DNA of 31,787 nucleotides from DATLWN01 sp964422615 (GTDB taxonomy: Bacteria; Pseudomonadota; Zetaproteobacteria; Mariprofundales; Mariprofundaceae): positions 1-31,787 of the forward strand of contig CAYRBJ010000021.1 in assembly GCA_964422615.1 (NCBI GenBank), in the 5' to 3' direction. A program made the translations under genes and the position numbers. Shown piece by piece: positions 15,719 to 24,177 of this stretch. The notes beneath the pieces were generated by a model that saw only the letters and a list, made by a program, of their open reading frames with translations, was not told where the DNA came from and searched no databases. Numbering within the stretch: position 1 is the stretch's first letter; the number at the start of each line of letters is the position of its first letter.

Positions 15719-16829
15719 AGCCGCCTTGATGGTGCTGGCGAGTTTTGATGGCGCGGCGGGAACCGAGAACATGAGCTCTTTGCTGATCAGTGCGTTGGCT
15801 AAGCACTACGCCGTTTCGCTGTGGAGCATAAATCGGAAGGGCCACTTTTTCCGGCAGATCGAACCGCAGATGGCCGGGTTGCATGCATTTTCTTCGGGGC
15901 GGTTTTCCGGCATCAGGAATGCCCTGCGGCTGGCGGTGGCCATGCTGCGGTGCCAGCCGGCGGCCGTCATGGTATTCGAATACCGGATGGGCATTGCCCT
16001 CGGAATGGCTCTGTCCTGGCTTCCCGCGCCATGGCGCCCATTCACCATATTCTGCCATCACGTGCAGTTGCGCTATCGCCTCGAACACGCACCGGCGCGT
16101 GAGGCCAGGAGGATACGGCGGTTGTTCCCGCTGATAAACGTGCATACGGTGCCATCCCAGGCACTGGCGGATGAACTGCTCGATTGCCTTTCCGGCCTGG
16201 ATGCGTCAAGCATCCGGGTCATTGCCAATGGCATCGATTTGAGCCGAATCGCTGAGTTGGCGAGGGCACCGCTTGAACAGGATCGGGACGATGTTCTTTA
16301 TCGATGCGTCTGCCTGGGAGCGCTGCGTCCGGATAAGCATATCGATGAGGTGATCCGGGCGTTTTCCGAACTACCGCTGTGCGATGACGCCCTGTTGTGG
16401 ATTATCGGGGATGGTCCGCAGCGGGAAAGCCTCGTGGAATTGGCCCGGAGCCTGGACGTCGGTGATCGCTGTATGTTTCTGGGGGAGTTGACCAACCCCC
16501 ACCCCTACCTGGCTCGCGCCACGCTGCTTGTCCATATGTCGGAACGGGAAACCTTCGGACTCGCCGTCCTGGAGGCGATGGCGCATGGGGTGCCGGTGCT
16601 GGCGATGTGCGAACAGACGGACGGCCTGCGCACCATCCTGCAGGACGGCGTGCAGGGAAGGCTGATCGAGGGAAACAACCGCCACGCCTTCGTTCAGGCA
16701 TGGCAAGCCCTGTTGGCGGATGCCGACACGCGGCGGCGCATGGGTGAGGCCGGCAGGATACAGGCGCAGCGCTTCCCGGCTGGAGCCATGTACCGTGGTT
16801 ACCGGCAACTGCTCGGGTTGGAGGGGTGA
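15711..16829 (+). CDS. GT4-family glycosyltransferase
   Basis: About 372-aa GT-B glycosyltransferase. The N-terminal lobe opens with MVLASFDGAAGTENMSSLLI, a glycine-loop acceptor-site pattern. The C-terminal lobe has the donor-site phrase CLGALRPDKHIDEVIRAF, the strand LLWIIGDGPQRESL, and the E-x7-E motif in SERETFGLAVLEAMAHGVPV. The retaining mechanism is known for the family; donor and acceptor are unknown. The start is taken as TTG at 15711 (overlapping the fkbM stop by 8 bases, G-run upstream); ATG at 15729 is the alternative. It shares a 20-base identical stretch with the GT4 gene at 19012. Confidence 0.85.
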   Translation: MNRAALMVLASFDGAAGTENMSSLLISALAKHYAVSLWSINRKGHFFRQIEPQMAGLHAFSSGRFSGIRNALRLAVAMLRCQPAAVMVFEYRMGIALGMALSWLPAPWRPFTIFCHHVQLRYRLEHAPAREARRIRRLFPLINVHTVPSQALADELLDCLSGLDASSIRVIANGIDLSRIAELARAPLEQDRDDVLYRCVCLGALRPDKHIDEVIRAFSELPLCDDALLWIIGDGPQRESLVELARSLDVGDRCMFLGELTNPHPYLARATLLVHMSERETFGLAVLEAMAHGVPVLAMCEQTDGLRTILQDGVQGRLIEGNNRHAFVQAWQALLADADTRRRMGEAGRIQAQRFPAGAMYRGYRQLLGLEG

Positions 16830-16831
16830 GC

Positions 16832-17878
16832 ATGCCGGCGGAGATCGCCGTCAGCGTCATCGTACCGGTATTCAATGGTGCGGATACGCTGGACCGTTGC
16901 CTGGCGGCGCTGGCGGCGCAGCATCGACGCGACTTCGAGCTGATTGTTGTCGACAATGGTTCATCCGACGGATCGGCCGTCGTGGCCGAACGCTGGCGTC
17001 AGCGGATATCCGTGCCTTTGCATGTACTGCACGAAGCGAAGCCGGGAGCGGGGGCGGCGCGCAACCACGGGGCACGGCGGGCGGGCGGGCGTTTACTGGC
17101 CTTTACCGATGCCGATTGCGAGCCCGATGCCGACTGGCTGGACATCGGCTTGGCCATGCTGGCGGAGAGCGAACGGGACGTCTGTGCTCTGGCGGGACCG
17201 GCCTGGGGTACGCTGGAGGGTGATGTCGCCGCCCGTTTGCTCGGGCTGACCTCGCTATCGGTTGGACTGACCGAGAATATTTATCGAGATGCCGGCGATA
17301 CTGGCACACAGGGCTTTGCCGCCGCCAACCTGTGGATGACAAGGGATATGTTCCTGGACCTGCAGGGCTTCGACGAATCGCTGGCGCATACCGGTGAGGA
17401 CATGGACCTGTGCGCCCGTTTCTACAGGGCGGGGGGACGGCTCCGTTACTCGCCCGCGCTGCGGGTGCGCCATATCCATCCGGTGGGCATGGCCAATATG
17501 TGGCGCAAGCAGGTGCAATACGGGCGAGCGCATGCCTGGCTGCTGCGCAGGTATGGCGAGTCGGGAATCCATCTCGATCTGCCATGGCTGGGACATCTGC
17601 GCATCCCCTGCCGCTGCTTCATCTGGTGCAATCTGGCATCGGCGGAGAAAAAGGTGCTTCTGCTTCTGCTGCTTTCCTGCTGGCTGCCGTGGCTGTTGTT
17701 GCTGGTGCCGGTCTATGCCCACTGGACCGGCCGCCACCTCTGCCAGCGGGCAGCGGCACTCGGTATGAGATGCGGCGTGCTTGAACCGCTGGCACTGGGG
17801 GGCCTGCTGGTAATGAAGTCCGCTGCCATGACATGGGGTCGCCTGCGCGGCAGTTGCCGGGGAGTGGTGACATGCTGA
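16832..17878 (+). CDS. GT2-family glycosyltransferase with C-terminal membrane segment
   Basis: 348-aa GT-A glycosyltransferase. It has the GT2 opening VSVIVPVFNGADTLDRCLAA, VDNGSSDGS (40-48), the metal-binding region LLAFTDADCEPDADWL (D93-A-D95), and a GEDMDLCARFYRAG acceptor/catalytic motif (188-201). A hydrophobic segment lies at about 275-297 (LLLLLLSCWLPWLLLLVPVY), anchoring it to the inner membrane. ATG at 16832 is preferred because GGAGGGG lies 5 bases upstream; GTG at 16826 would overlap the previous stop. Inverting mechanism expected from the family; sugar specificity unknown. Confidence 0.88.
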   Translation: MPAEIAVSVIVPVFNGADTLDRCLAALAAQHRRDFELIVVDNGSSDGSAVVAERWRQRISVPLHVLHEAKPGAGAARNHGARRAGGRLLAFTDADCEPDADWLDIGLAMLAESERDVCALAGPAWGTLEGDVAARLLGLTSLSVGLTENIYRDAGDTGTQGFAAANLWMTRDMFLDLQGFDESLAHTGEDMDLCARFYRAGGRLRYSPALRVRHIHPVGMANMWRKQVQYGRAHAWLLRRYGESGIHLDLPWLGHLRIPCRCFIWCNLASAEKKVLLLLLLSCWLPWLLLLVPVYAHWTGRHLCQRAAALGMRCGVLEPLALGGLLVMKSAAMTWGRLRGSCRGVVTC

Positions 17879-18843
17879 ACGGCGATAGGGTGCCGGCGGT
17901 GTCGGTACTGATCTGTACCCGGGATCGCCGGGATGGGCTTGATGCGCTGCTGGCCGATCTGCGGCAGCAATCTTACGCGGGCGCGATCGAGATTGTCGTG
18001 GTCGAGGAGACCGATGATCCGCGCCCACCCGACGGCGTCAAATATGTGCCGTTGCCGGTGCGCAACCACGGTATCGCCTATGCGCGCAACCGGGCGCTCG
18101 CCGCAGCCAGCCACGAACTGGTCGCATTCGTCGACGACGATTGTCGCATATCCCAGGATTGGCTGCAGGCGTTGCTGGCGCCGTTCGCCGATGCGCATGT
18201 AGTGGGCGTGCAGGGCGGGGTGACGGTGCCGGACAGTACCAACGCCATCGGCTGGGCCGAGAGCTTGCTGGGGTTTCCCGGCGGTGGCATCAGCCGCGTG
18301 CATCGGGCCTGCGACCACAATCAGGATACGTTTGAGGTGTCGACGTTGAATGCCGCCTACCGCCGCCTGGCGGTGCAGCAGGCAGGGGGGTTCCCGGAAT
18401 CGGCCCGCTTCGGCGGTGAGGATTATCTGCTGGCCAAACGGGTGGCTGAACATGGGCGATTGTTGTTTGTGCCCGAGGCCTTGGTTCGCCATCAGGTGCG
18501 CGGGGGCTTACCGGCGATCTGGCACTGGTTTACACGACGCGGCCGAGCTGAGATCGAACTGATTCGCGCCGGCATTGCTCCCCAGGGCTATGGCCGATAT
18601 GTGGTACGTGCCTCCTTTTCCCTGAAGCTGGCCGTGGCATTGGCCACCGTGCCGTGGCTGGGCTGGCTGCTGCCGCTGCTACTCATCATCGCAGTCATTG
18701 CGATAACCTGGTGGCGGCTGCGCTGGGTGCTGACGGCGCCGGCGATCCCAGTAGCGGCGTATGCAGTGGCACCCCTGGTGCGTATGGTCATGGATGTGGC
18801 CAACGATGCCGGCCGTATCAGGGCGATGTTGTCGAAGGCATGA
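17872..18843 (+). CDS. GT2-family glycosyltransferase with C-terminal membrane segments
   Basis: 323-aa GT-A glycosyltransferase. VSVLICTRDRRDGLDALLAD opens the fold, the metal site is FVDDDCRISQDWL (D88-D90), and FGGEDYLLAKRVAEHG is the GED-type motif. The C-terminus is strongly hydrophobic (about 250-305), with two or three membrane segments including WLLPLLLIIAVIAITWW. The start at 17872 has GGGGAG 7 bases upstream and overlaps the previous gene by 7 bases; the frame is open upstream as a shadow. It is followed by the only sizeable spacer within the operon. Confidence 0.88.
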   Translation: MLNGDRVPAVSVLICTRDRRDGLDALLADLRQQSYAGAIEIVVVEETDDPRPPDGVKYVPLPVRNHGIAYARNRALAAASHELVAFVDDDCRISQDWLQALLAPFADAHVVGVQGGVTVPDSTNAIGWAESLLGFPGGGISRVHRACDHNQDTFEVSTLNAAYRRLAVQQAGGFPESARFGGEDYLLAKRVAEHGRLLFVPEALVRHQVRGGLPAIWHWFTRRGRAEIELIRAGIAPQGYGRYVVRASFSLKLAVALATVPWLGWLLPLLLIIAVIAITWWRLRWVLTAPAIPVAAYAVAPLVRMVMDVANDAGRIRAMLSKA

Positions 18844-18974
18844 ATGCGCCGGAAACCTGGGAGGGGACAGATTCAGAAGGGGAGGAAAGCCATGGCCTGT
18901 TTCAGGGGCTTTGCGAACGTTTGCGCGGCATGGTGCCGCGCAGGTCCGCGGCGTCGGGCATCCGCTCGCCATGA
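18840..18974 (+). CDS. Possible 44-codon small ORF in the operon spacer
   Basis: An ATG overlaps the previous stop as ATGA and opens a 44-codon frame (MNAPETWEGTDSEGEESHGL, then an Arg/Ser-rich end). The ATGA coupling matches the style of the operon, but there is no recognised domain, and an 8-bp hairpin lies inside the frame. It may be non-coding spacer. Confidence 0.2.
   Translation: MNAPETWEGTDSEGEESHGLFQGLCERLRGMVPRRSAASGIRSP
18923..18941 (+). repeat. Perfect hairpin in the operon spacer
   Basis: GCGCGGCA-TGG-TGCCGCGC forms an 8-bp perfect stem with a 3-base loop. It is GC-rich with no T-run, so it is not an intrinsic terminator. It resembles REP-type palindromes or an RNA-stability hairpin and lies in the 156-base gap at 18844-18999. 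Confidence 0.5.
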
Positions 18975-19011
18975 TGGATAACAGGCCGATCCGGCCGGAA
19001 TGCGGCTGTCC

Positions 19012-20079
19012 ATGCGCATAGTATTCGTATCGCTGTTCCACGATTTTATTGGTGGAGGCGAGCATTCGCTGTTCGATCTGCTCCGTGGCCTGCCGCGGCG
19101 CTGGCATCCGCTGCTGGTGACCCCGGAGGCGGGCCCCCTGTCGGCCAAGGCCGCTCTGGCCGGCATTGACGTGGCGCATCTGCCGATGCCGAAGCTCGGC
19201 CTGGCCAGCCTGCCCGCCCTGTGGCAATGGTTCGCATGGCTGCGTTCCGAGCGGCCGGTTCTGCTGCATGCCAACAATTCTCGGGCGGCGGTCTATGCGG
19301 GCATCGCCGGTCGCTTGCATGGGATTCCGATGGTCTTTCATTGTCGCGTCGCTGCGAGGGATGTTCGGTTGGACTGGCTGATCGGGCGACTGGCCAGCCG
19401 CATCATCTGCAACAGTCGGGCTGTAGCAAGGAGATTTGTGGCTCGCCATGACAAGGTCGAGGTGATCTACAACGGTGTGCCGGCGATCGGGACTGAACCG
19501 GCCAAGAAACCGTGGAAGGCCGAAGCGGTGATGCTGTTCGCCGGCCGGCTGTCGGCAGAGAAGCAGCCGGATATGGCGGTGCGGGCGTTCGCAAGGCTGG
19601 CCGCCGACTTTCCACGCCTGCACCTGGCCATGGTGGGTGGTAGCGATCCGCAGAATATGGGGTATGGCGCGAAGATTCGGGGTGAGGCGGATGGGCTTCC
19701 CTGTGCCGGCCGCATCCACTGGCTTGGTCAGTGCGAGAACATGGCACCATGGTATGCGGTCGCCGATCTTCTCGTCGTGCCATCTCAGCATGAGGGATTC
19801 GGGCGGGTGATCGTGGAGGCCATGGGGTGCGGTATCCCGGTGATTGCCTTTGCCGTCGGGGGTATCCCCGAGGTGCTGCAGGACGGCGTGCAGGGCAGGC
19901 TGGTCCAGCCAGGGGACGAGGCAGGGCTGGCAAAAGCGCTACATGATCTGCTGGACGATGCCCAGCTGTGCCGGTCGATGGGTGAGGCCGGCCGCAGGCG
20001 GGTGTCGGATTTTTCACCCGAAGCCCACGCCGAGGCCATGGCGAAGATGTTCGCATTGCTGGTGGAGAAGGCTCCGTGA
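19012..20079 (+). CDS. GT4-family glycosyltransferase
   Basis: 355-aa GT-B glycosyltransferase. The N-terminus MRIVFVSLFHDFIGGGEHSL has the glycine-rich acceptor loop; the mid-region has VIYNGVPAIG and MLFAGRLSAEKQPDMAVRAF (donor lobe); and SQHEGFGRVIVEAMGCGIPV carries the E-x7-E motif, followed by GGIPEVLQDGVQGRL. The start at 19012 begins the first beta-strand as is usual for GT4; an in-frame ATG at 19000 would add four residues, and neither has a strong ribosome site. It reopens the operon after the spacer. Sugar specificity unknown. Confidence 0.88.
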   Translation: MRIVFVSLFHDFIGGGEHSLFDLLRGLPRRWHPLLVTPEAGPLSAKAALAGIDVAHLPMPKLGLASLPALWQWFAWLRSERPVLLHANNSRAAVYAGIAGRLHGIPMVFHCRVAARDVRLDWLIGRLASRIICNSRAVARRFVARHDKVEVIYNGVPAIGTEPAKKPWKAEAVMLFAGRLSAEKQPDMAVRAFARLAADFPRLHLAMVGGSDPQNMGYGAKIRGEADGLPCAGRIHWLGQCENMAPWYAVADLLVVPSQHEGFGRVIVEAMGCGIPVIAFAVGGIPEVLQDGVQGRLVQPGDEAGLAKALHDLLDDAQLCRSMGEAGRRRVSDFSPEAHAEAMAKMFALLVEKAP

Positions 20080-21113
20080 CAGCCGTATTGATCGACGGAC
20101 GTGAATTCGTGGCCGGGCGACACACCGGCATCGGCCGTTTTCTCGAGGGTCTGCTGCTGGCGGTGCTTGAAGCGCACGGCGACTGGAGGATCACGGTGGC
20201 CATGACCAAGCGCTGTGCCCTGCCGGCCACGCTTGCATCGAAGCTCGCGGTTCTCTATCTGCCGCATGCCGCCGAGCTGTGGTGGCCCATGCTGGCGAAG
20301 GGCCATGATCTGTTTCTGAGCCCCTACCCGAAGCTGCCGTGGCGGCGGCTGCCGTGCCCGACCGTGCATACGGTGCACGATGTGCTGTACCTGATGCATC
20401 CGGCCTATCGCAGCCACACATTGCACAACTGGGGTGCGCACTTGCGTCTGCGGCGCGCTCTGGGATCGGCGGCTCTGACCTGGTTCGACTCCGCGGCCTC
20501 GCTCGATGACTGTCGCAGACTCTGTGGCATCCGGAATGGCGAGGTTCGCTTTCCGGCCATCGATGCCTGCTTCACACCGGGCGAGGAGGAAGCCAATGAG
20601 CCGTATTTCCTCCATGTCGGCAACGGGTTGCCGCACAAGAACTTGCCGGTGCTGCTGCAGGCCGTACGCGACTTGCCGGCGAAACTGGTGCTGGTCGGCG
20701 TACGCCACGCCGATATGCTTCTGGCCGGGTTGGATGCCGAGGCACGGGCGCGGATCGCATGCCGCGAATCGGTCGACGATGCGGCATTGCTGCGACTTTA
20801 TCGCGGGGCTGCGGCCCTGCTGCTGCCGTCCACCGCCGAGGGCTACGGCTTTCCGCCGCTGGAGGCGATGGCCTGCGGCACGCCGGCTGTGGTTTCCGAC
20901 ATCCCGGTGCTGCGCGAAACGACGGGTGGGGCGGCGATGCTGTGCGATGCGCACGATGCCGGTGCCTGGCGGCAGGCAATGCATGCGATGTTGCAGCCCG
21001 CCGTGCGCCGCGAGTGGGCCGCCAAGGGGCTTGCATGGGTGGTGCCGTTGAAGGCCCCTCAGGGCTGGGCGGCGCACATCGCCGATCTCGAACGGCTGCT
21101 GGGGGGGCGCTGA
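20076..21113 (+). CDS. GT4-family glycosyltransferase
   Basis: 345-aa GT-B glycosyltransferase starting at a GTG that overlaps the preceding stop (GTGA), with GGAGAAGG just upstream. The N-terminus MTAVLIDGREFVAGRHTGIG has the RxxTGIGR pattern common in mannosyltransferase-like GT4 enzymes; YFLHVGNGLPHKNLPVLLQA is the inter-domain/donor segment, and TAEGYGFPPLEAMACGTPAV the E-x7-E motif. The family commonly uses GDP-mannose or related donors, but specificity cannot be read here. Its stop is shared with the asnB-like start. Confidence 0.87.
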   Translation: MTAVLIDGREFVAGRHTGIGRFLEGLLLAVLEAHGDWRITVAMTKRCALPATLASKLAVLYLPHAAELWWPMLAKGHDLFLSPYPKLPWRRLPCPTVHTVHDVLYLMHPAYRSHTLHNWGAHLRLRRALGSAALTWFDSAASLDDCRRLCGIRNGEVRFPAIDACFTPGEEEANEPYFLHVGNGLPHKNLPVLLQAVRDLPAKLVLVGVRHADMLLAGLDAEARARIACRESVDDAALLRLYRGAAALLLPSTAEGYGFPPLEAMACGTPAVVSDIPVLRETTGGAAMLCDAHDAGAWRQAMHAMLQPAVRREWAAKGLAWVVPLKAPQGWAAHIADLERLLGGR

Positions 21114-22996
21114 TGTGCGGTTTCGTGGCCATCCACGGCGCGGCGAAAGCGGGGGAGTTGACGCGCATGGCCGAGGCCGTGGCAGGGCGCGGCCCGGACG
21201 ATCGCGGCGAGGTGGCGCTGGACGGATTCGCGGCGATCCATCATCGGCTGGCCATCATCGGCCCGGACGCGCGCGGCCGCCAGCCGATGACCGTCGACAA
21301 CATCACCGTGCTGTTCAACGGCTGCATCTACAACTATCCGGCGCTGCGCGCGCAGCTCGAGCAGGAAGGCGTGGTGTTCCATTCCGACGCCGACACCGAG
21401 GTCCTGCCTCATCTGTACCGGCGCTTTGGTTTCGGTATGTTCAATCTGCTGAACGGCATGTTCGCCGTCGTGCTGTGGGATGCGCAGCAGAAGATGCTGG
21501 TGATCGCCCGCGATTCGTTCGGCGAGAAACCGCTGTTCGTCTGTGAACAGGACGGGCGCGTGGGCCTGGCCTCGACATTGACGGCTTTCGAGCATGGAGA
21601 CTGGAAGCTGAGCCCGAACACGGCAGCGGTGCGCGATGTACTGCTGACCATGCGCGTGGAGGCGCCGGCCACGCTGTACCGTGAGGTGCGCCAATTGCCG
21701 GCCGGCTGCTATGCCGTGCTGCGCCAGGGGGAGGCGGCGCTGATGCTGCGCCGGTATTTCATGCTGCCGGAGCCGGACCAGCCGCGCGACTGGGTACCGG
21801 AGGAGTTTGACGACATGTTGGGCGCGCTGCTCGACGATGCCTTTCGCCTGCGCGCCCTGACCGACCGCCCGATGGGCGTGTTCCTGTCCGGTGGGGTCGA
21901 TTCCTCACTGGTGGCGGAATCGCTGGCCCGCCAGTTGCCGCAGCCGCTGCATACCTTTTCGGTGCGTTTTAAGGGAGGAGCGGCCGATTACGACGAAACC
22001 CCACATGCCGAGGCGGTGGCCCGGCATATCGGCAGCCGGCATGCGGTGCTGGATGTCGATGCCGATGCGCACCGGTGCCTGGACGAACTGGCAGCCGCCT
22101 TCGACCAGCCGGTGGCCAATACCGCCGCCCTGCCGACCTGGCTGATCGCGCGCGCTGCGCGCCAGCATGTGGTGGTAGCGCTGTCCGGTGTCGGCGGCGA
22201 CGAGTTGTTCGGCGGCTATCCCCGTTATCTGGGCATGCGCTGGCATGCACGCCTGAGGAAAATGCCTGGGCGCGGCATGCTGCTGGCCGCCGTCCGGGCC
22301 ATGGGCGAGGGGGGCGGCAGCCGAAACCGGCGCGGCCGGCTGCGACGCTTCGTCGAGGGGCTGGGCGAGCCGGATGCCGATGCCTACCGGCGCTGGATGC
22401 GGACCGGTGATGCCTCCTGGGATGCCGTGTTCCGCATGCCCGCGCCGCCGGAGACGCCGTGCGCATGGACGTCGGCGGCCGGGGCGATGGACGAACTGGA
22501 GGGCCTGATCGCACGCTATGGTCCGGTTCGCGGGGCGATGGCCTATGACGTGCTGACCTATCTGGGGGATGATCTGCTGGCCGTGGCCGACCGCATGAGC
22601 ATGGCGCATGCACTGGAACTACGGGCGCCGTTTCTGGATACGCGGCTGTTCGCGATGGCCATGGCCATGGATGAGGAGGATTTGGTGACGGGGATGCCCT
22701 GGCAGGAGCGTCTAAAACCGGCGCTGCGGCGGGTGGCACGCCGGCGGCTGCCTCCCGGGGTGGTGGATCGGCCGAAACAGGGGTTCATGGCGCCGCTGAA
22801 GCACTGGCTGCGCGGGGAGTTGGCACCGGAGATCGAGGCGATGATCGATGCCGGGCCGCTGGCTGGCCTGGTGCGCCCCGAGTATGTGCGCGGGGAATGG
22901 TTGCGACACCAGGCCGGCGAGGATCGTTCGGACATGTTGTGGGCGCTGCTGCTGATGGATCGCTGGATGCGTCACCGCAGCTGGGACTTCGCATGA
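21113..22996 (+). CDS. asnB: AsnB-like glutamine-dependent amidotransferase
   Basis: 627-aa class II amidotransferase. The ATG is followed directly by Cys2 (MCGFVAIHG), the glutaminase nucleophile; the start overlaps the previous stop as TGATG. Glutaminase motifs include RGPDDRG and HHRLAIIG. The normal FNGEIYNY motif reads FNGCIYNY, with Cys71 replacing a conserved Glu. The synthetase domain has the ATP pyrophosphatase loop FLSGGVDSSL and SGVGGDELFGGYPRYLG. Homologues in polysaccharide loci amidate sugar carboxylates, for example uronic acids, instead of making asparagine; the location inside a glycan operon favours that (inference). No sugar dehydrogenase is in the window to supply a uronic acid. 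Confidence 0.88.
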   Translation: MCGFVAIHGAAKAGELTRMAEAVAGRGPDDRGEVALDGFAAIHHRLAIIGPDARGRQPMTVDNITVLFNGCIYNYPALRAQLEQEGVVFHSDADTEVLPHLYRRFGFGMFNLLNGMFAVVLWDAQQKMLVIARDSFGEKPLFVCEQDGRVGLASTLTAFEHGDWKLSPNTAAVRDVLLTMRVEAPATLYREVRQLPAGCYAVLRQGEAALMLRRYFMLPEPDQPRDWVPEEFDDMLGALLDDAFRLRALTDRPMGVFLSGGVDSSLVAESLARQLPQPLHTFSVRFKGGAADYDETPHAEAVARHIGSRHAVLDVDADAHRCLDELAAAFDQPVANTAALPTWLIARAARQHVVVALSGVGGDELFGGYPRYLGMRWHARLRKMPGRGMLLAAVRAMGEGGGSRNRRGRLRRFVEGLGEPDADAYRRWMRTGDASWDAVFRMPAPPETPCAWTSAAGAMDELEGLIARYGPVRGAMAYDVLTYLGDDLLAVADRMSMAHALELRAPFLDTRLFAMAMAMDEEDLVTGMPWQERLKPALRRVARRRLPPGVVDRPKQGFMAPLKHWLRGELAPEIEAMIDAGPLAGLVRPEYVRGEWLRHQAGEDRSDMLWALLLMDRWMRHRSWDFA

Positions 22997-24177
22997 CCGC
23001 ACGGCGGGTTCTTCTGGTGGCCGATGTCTCGGCCGAGACCCTGCACGGCGGGGCCGAGCGCATGCTCGGCCAGCACGCGCGCGCCCTGCACGCCGCCGGG
23101 ATTCCGTTCACCATCCTGAGCCGGCAGCCGGAGCCGGGAGCGCCGCTGCGGGTGATGATCATGGACGGCGTCGAGGAACATCGCCTGCCTTACGACGGCG
23201 ACCGGAGCTGGCGTGGCCTGGCGCAGCTCCGCCGCGGGGCGCGTCAATGGTGGCGGGAGCACGGGTCCGCATTCGATCTTGTGGTCGCCGAGCAGCCCTT
23301 CGTGATGTGGGCGCTTGTCCGTGCCGGTTGCCGGCTACCCTGCCTGCAGATCTGCTATGCCTTTGCCTACGAGGAATATGCCACCCGCCATGGTCTGGAC
23401 TGGAACTGGCTAAGTGCGCTGGCGGTGGCGGTCATGCGCCGACTGGAAGGGGGGCTGTACCGCCGTGCCGCACGTCTGTTCGTGCTCAGCGACTATACGC
23501 GCCAGCGTCTGCGCGAGGCCTTCGGCATCACCGATGGCATCAGCGTGGCTGGCGGCGGCACCGGGCAGGTCGATGATGCCCTGTTCGCGGCGCGTGCATC
23601 CCTGCGTGCGGAGCTGGGCTGGCAAGGGCCGGTGGCGGTGACCCTGCGCAACCTCGTGCCTCGCATCGGCGCCGATCTGCTGGTGCAGGCCGCCGCCATG
23701 CTCCGTTACGACCAGCCGGAGCTGCGCTGGGTGGTGATGGGCACGGGGGCGTTGCTGCAGCCGCTGCAGCAACTGGCCGGTGAACTGGGCGTGGCCGATC
23801 GCATCGAGTTCACCGGGTTTCTTTCGGACGAGGAGGTCAGGCGGCGGCTGGTGGCGGCGGATCTGTTCGTGCTGCCCACCCGTGCGCTGGAGGGTTTCGG
23901 TCTGGTTACGGTCGAGGCCAACGCCTGCGGTCTGCCGGTGGTGGCCACGCCCGTGGGTGCCAACGTCGAGGTGATCCGCTCGCTGCCCGCACCCAATCGC
24001 CTGGCTGCGGATGTGACGCCCGTGGCCCTGGCACGGACGGTGGACGGCATGCTGGCGGATCAGCAGGGCATCGATACTGGAACCATGCGCAGGGAGCTGC
24101 GCGCCGCCTCCGCCCGATTCGACTGGGCGCGCCACGATGAGGCCTTTTTGCAGTGCGTGCGGGAAGTCGGCGGCTGA
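22993..24177 (+). CDS. GT4-family glycosyltransferase
   Basis: 394-aa GT-B glycosyltransferase; the start overlaps the previous stop as ATGA. The N-terminal strand and loop read VLLVADVSAETLHGGAERML; VVMGTGALLQPLQQLAGELG and RIEFTGFLSDEEVRRRLVAA belong to the donor lobe; and LEGFGLVTVEANACGLPVVA carries the E-x7-E motif. The usual basic residue-rich donor loop is less clear (VAVTLRNLVPRIGADLLVQA). Donor and acceptor unknown. Its frame is open upstream inside asnB, without homology. Confidence 0.87.
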   Translation: MTARRVLLVADVSAETLHGGAERMLGQHARALHAAGIPFTILSRQPEPGAPLRVMIMDGVEEHRLPYDGDRSWRGLAQLRRGARQWWREHGSAFDLVVAEQPFVMWALVRAGCRLPCLQICYAFAYEEYATRHGLDWNWLSALAVAVMRRLEGGLYRRAARLFVLSDYTRQRLREAFGITDGISVAGGGTGQVDDALFAARASLRAELGWQGPVAVTLRNLVPRIGADLLVQAAAMLRYDQPELRWVVMGTGALLQPLQQLAGELGVADRIEFTGFLSDEEVRRRLVAADLFVLPTRALEGFGLVTVEANACGLPVVATPVGANVEVIRSLPAPNRLAADVTPVALARTVDGMLADQQGIDTGTMRRELRAASARFDWARHDEAFLQCVREVGG

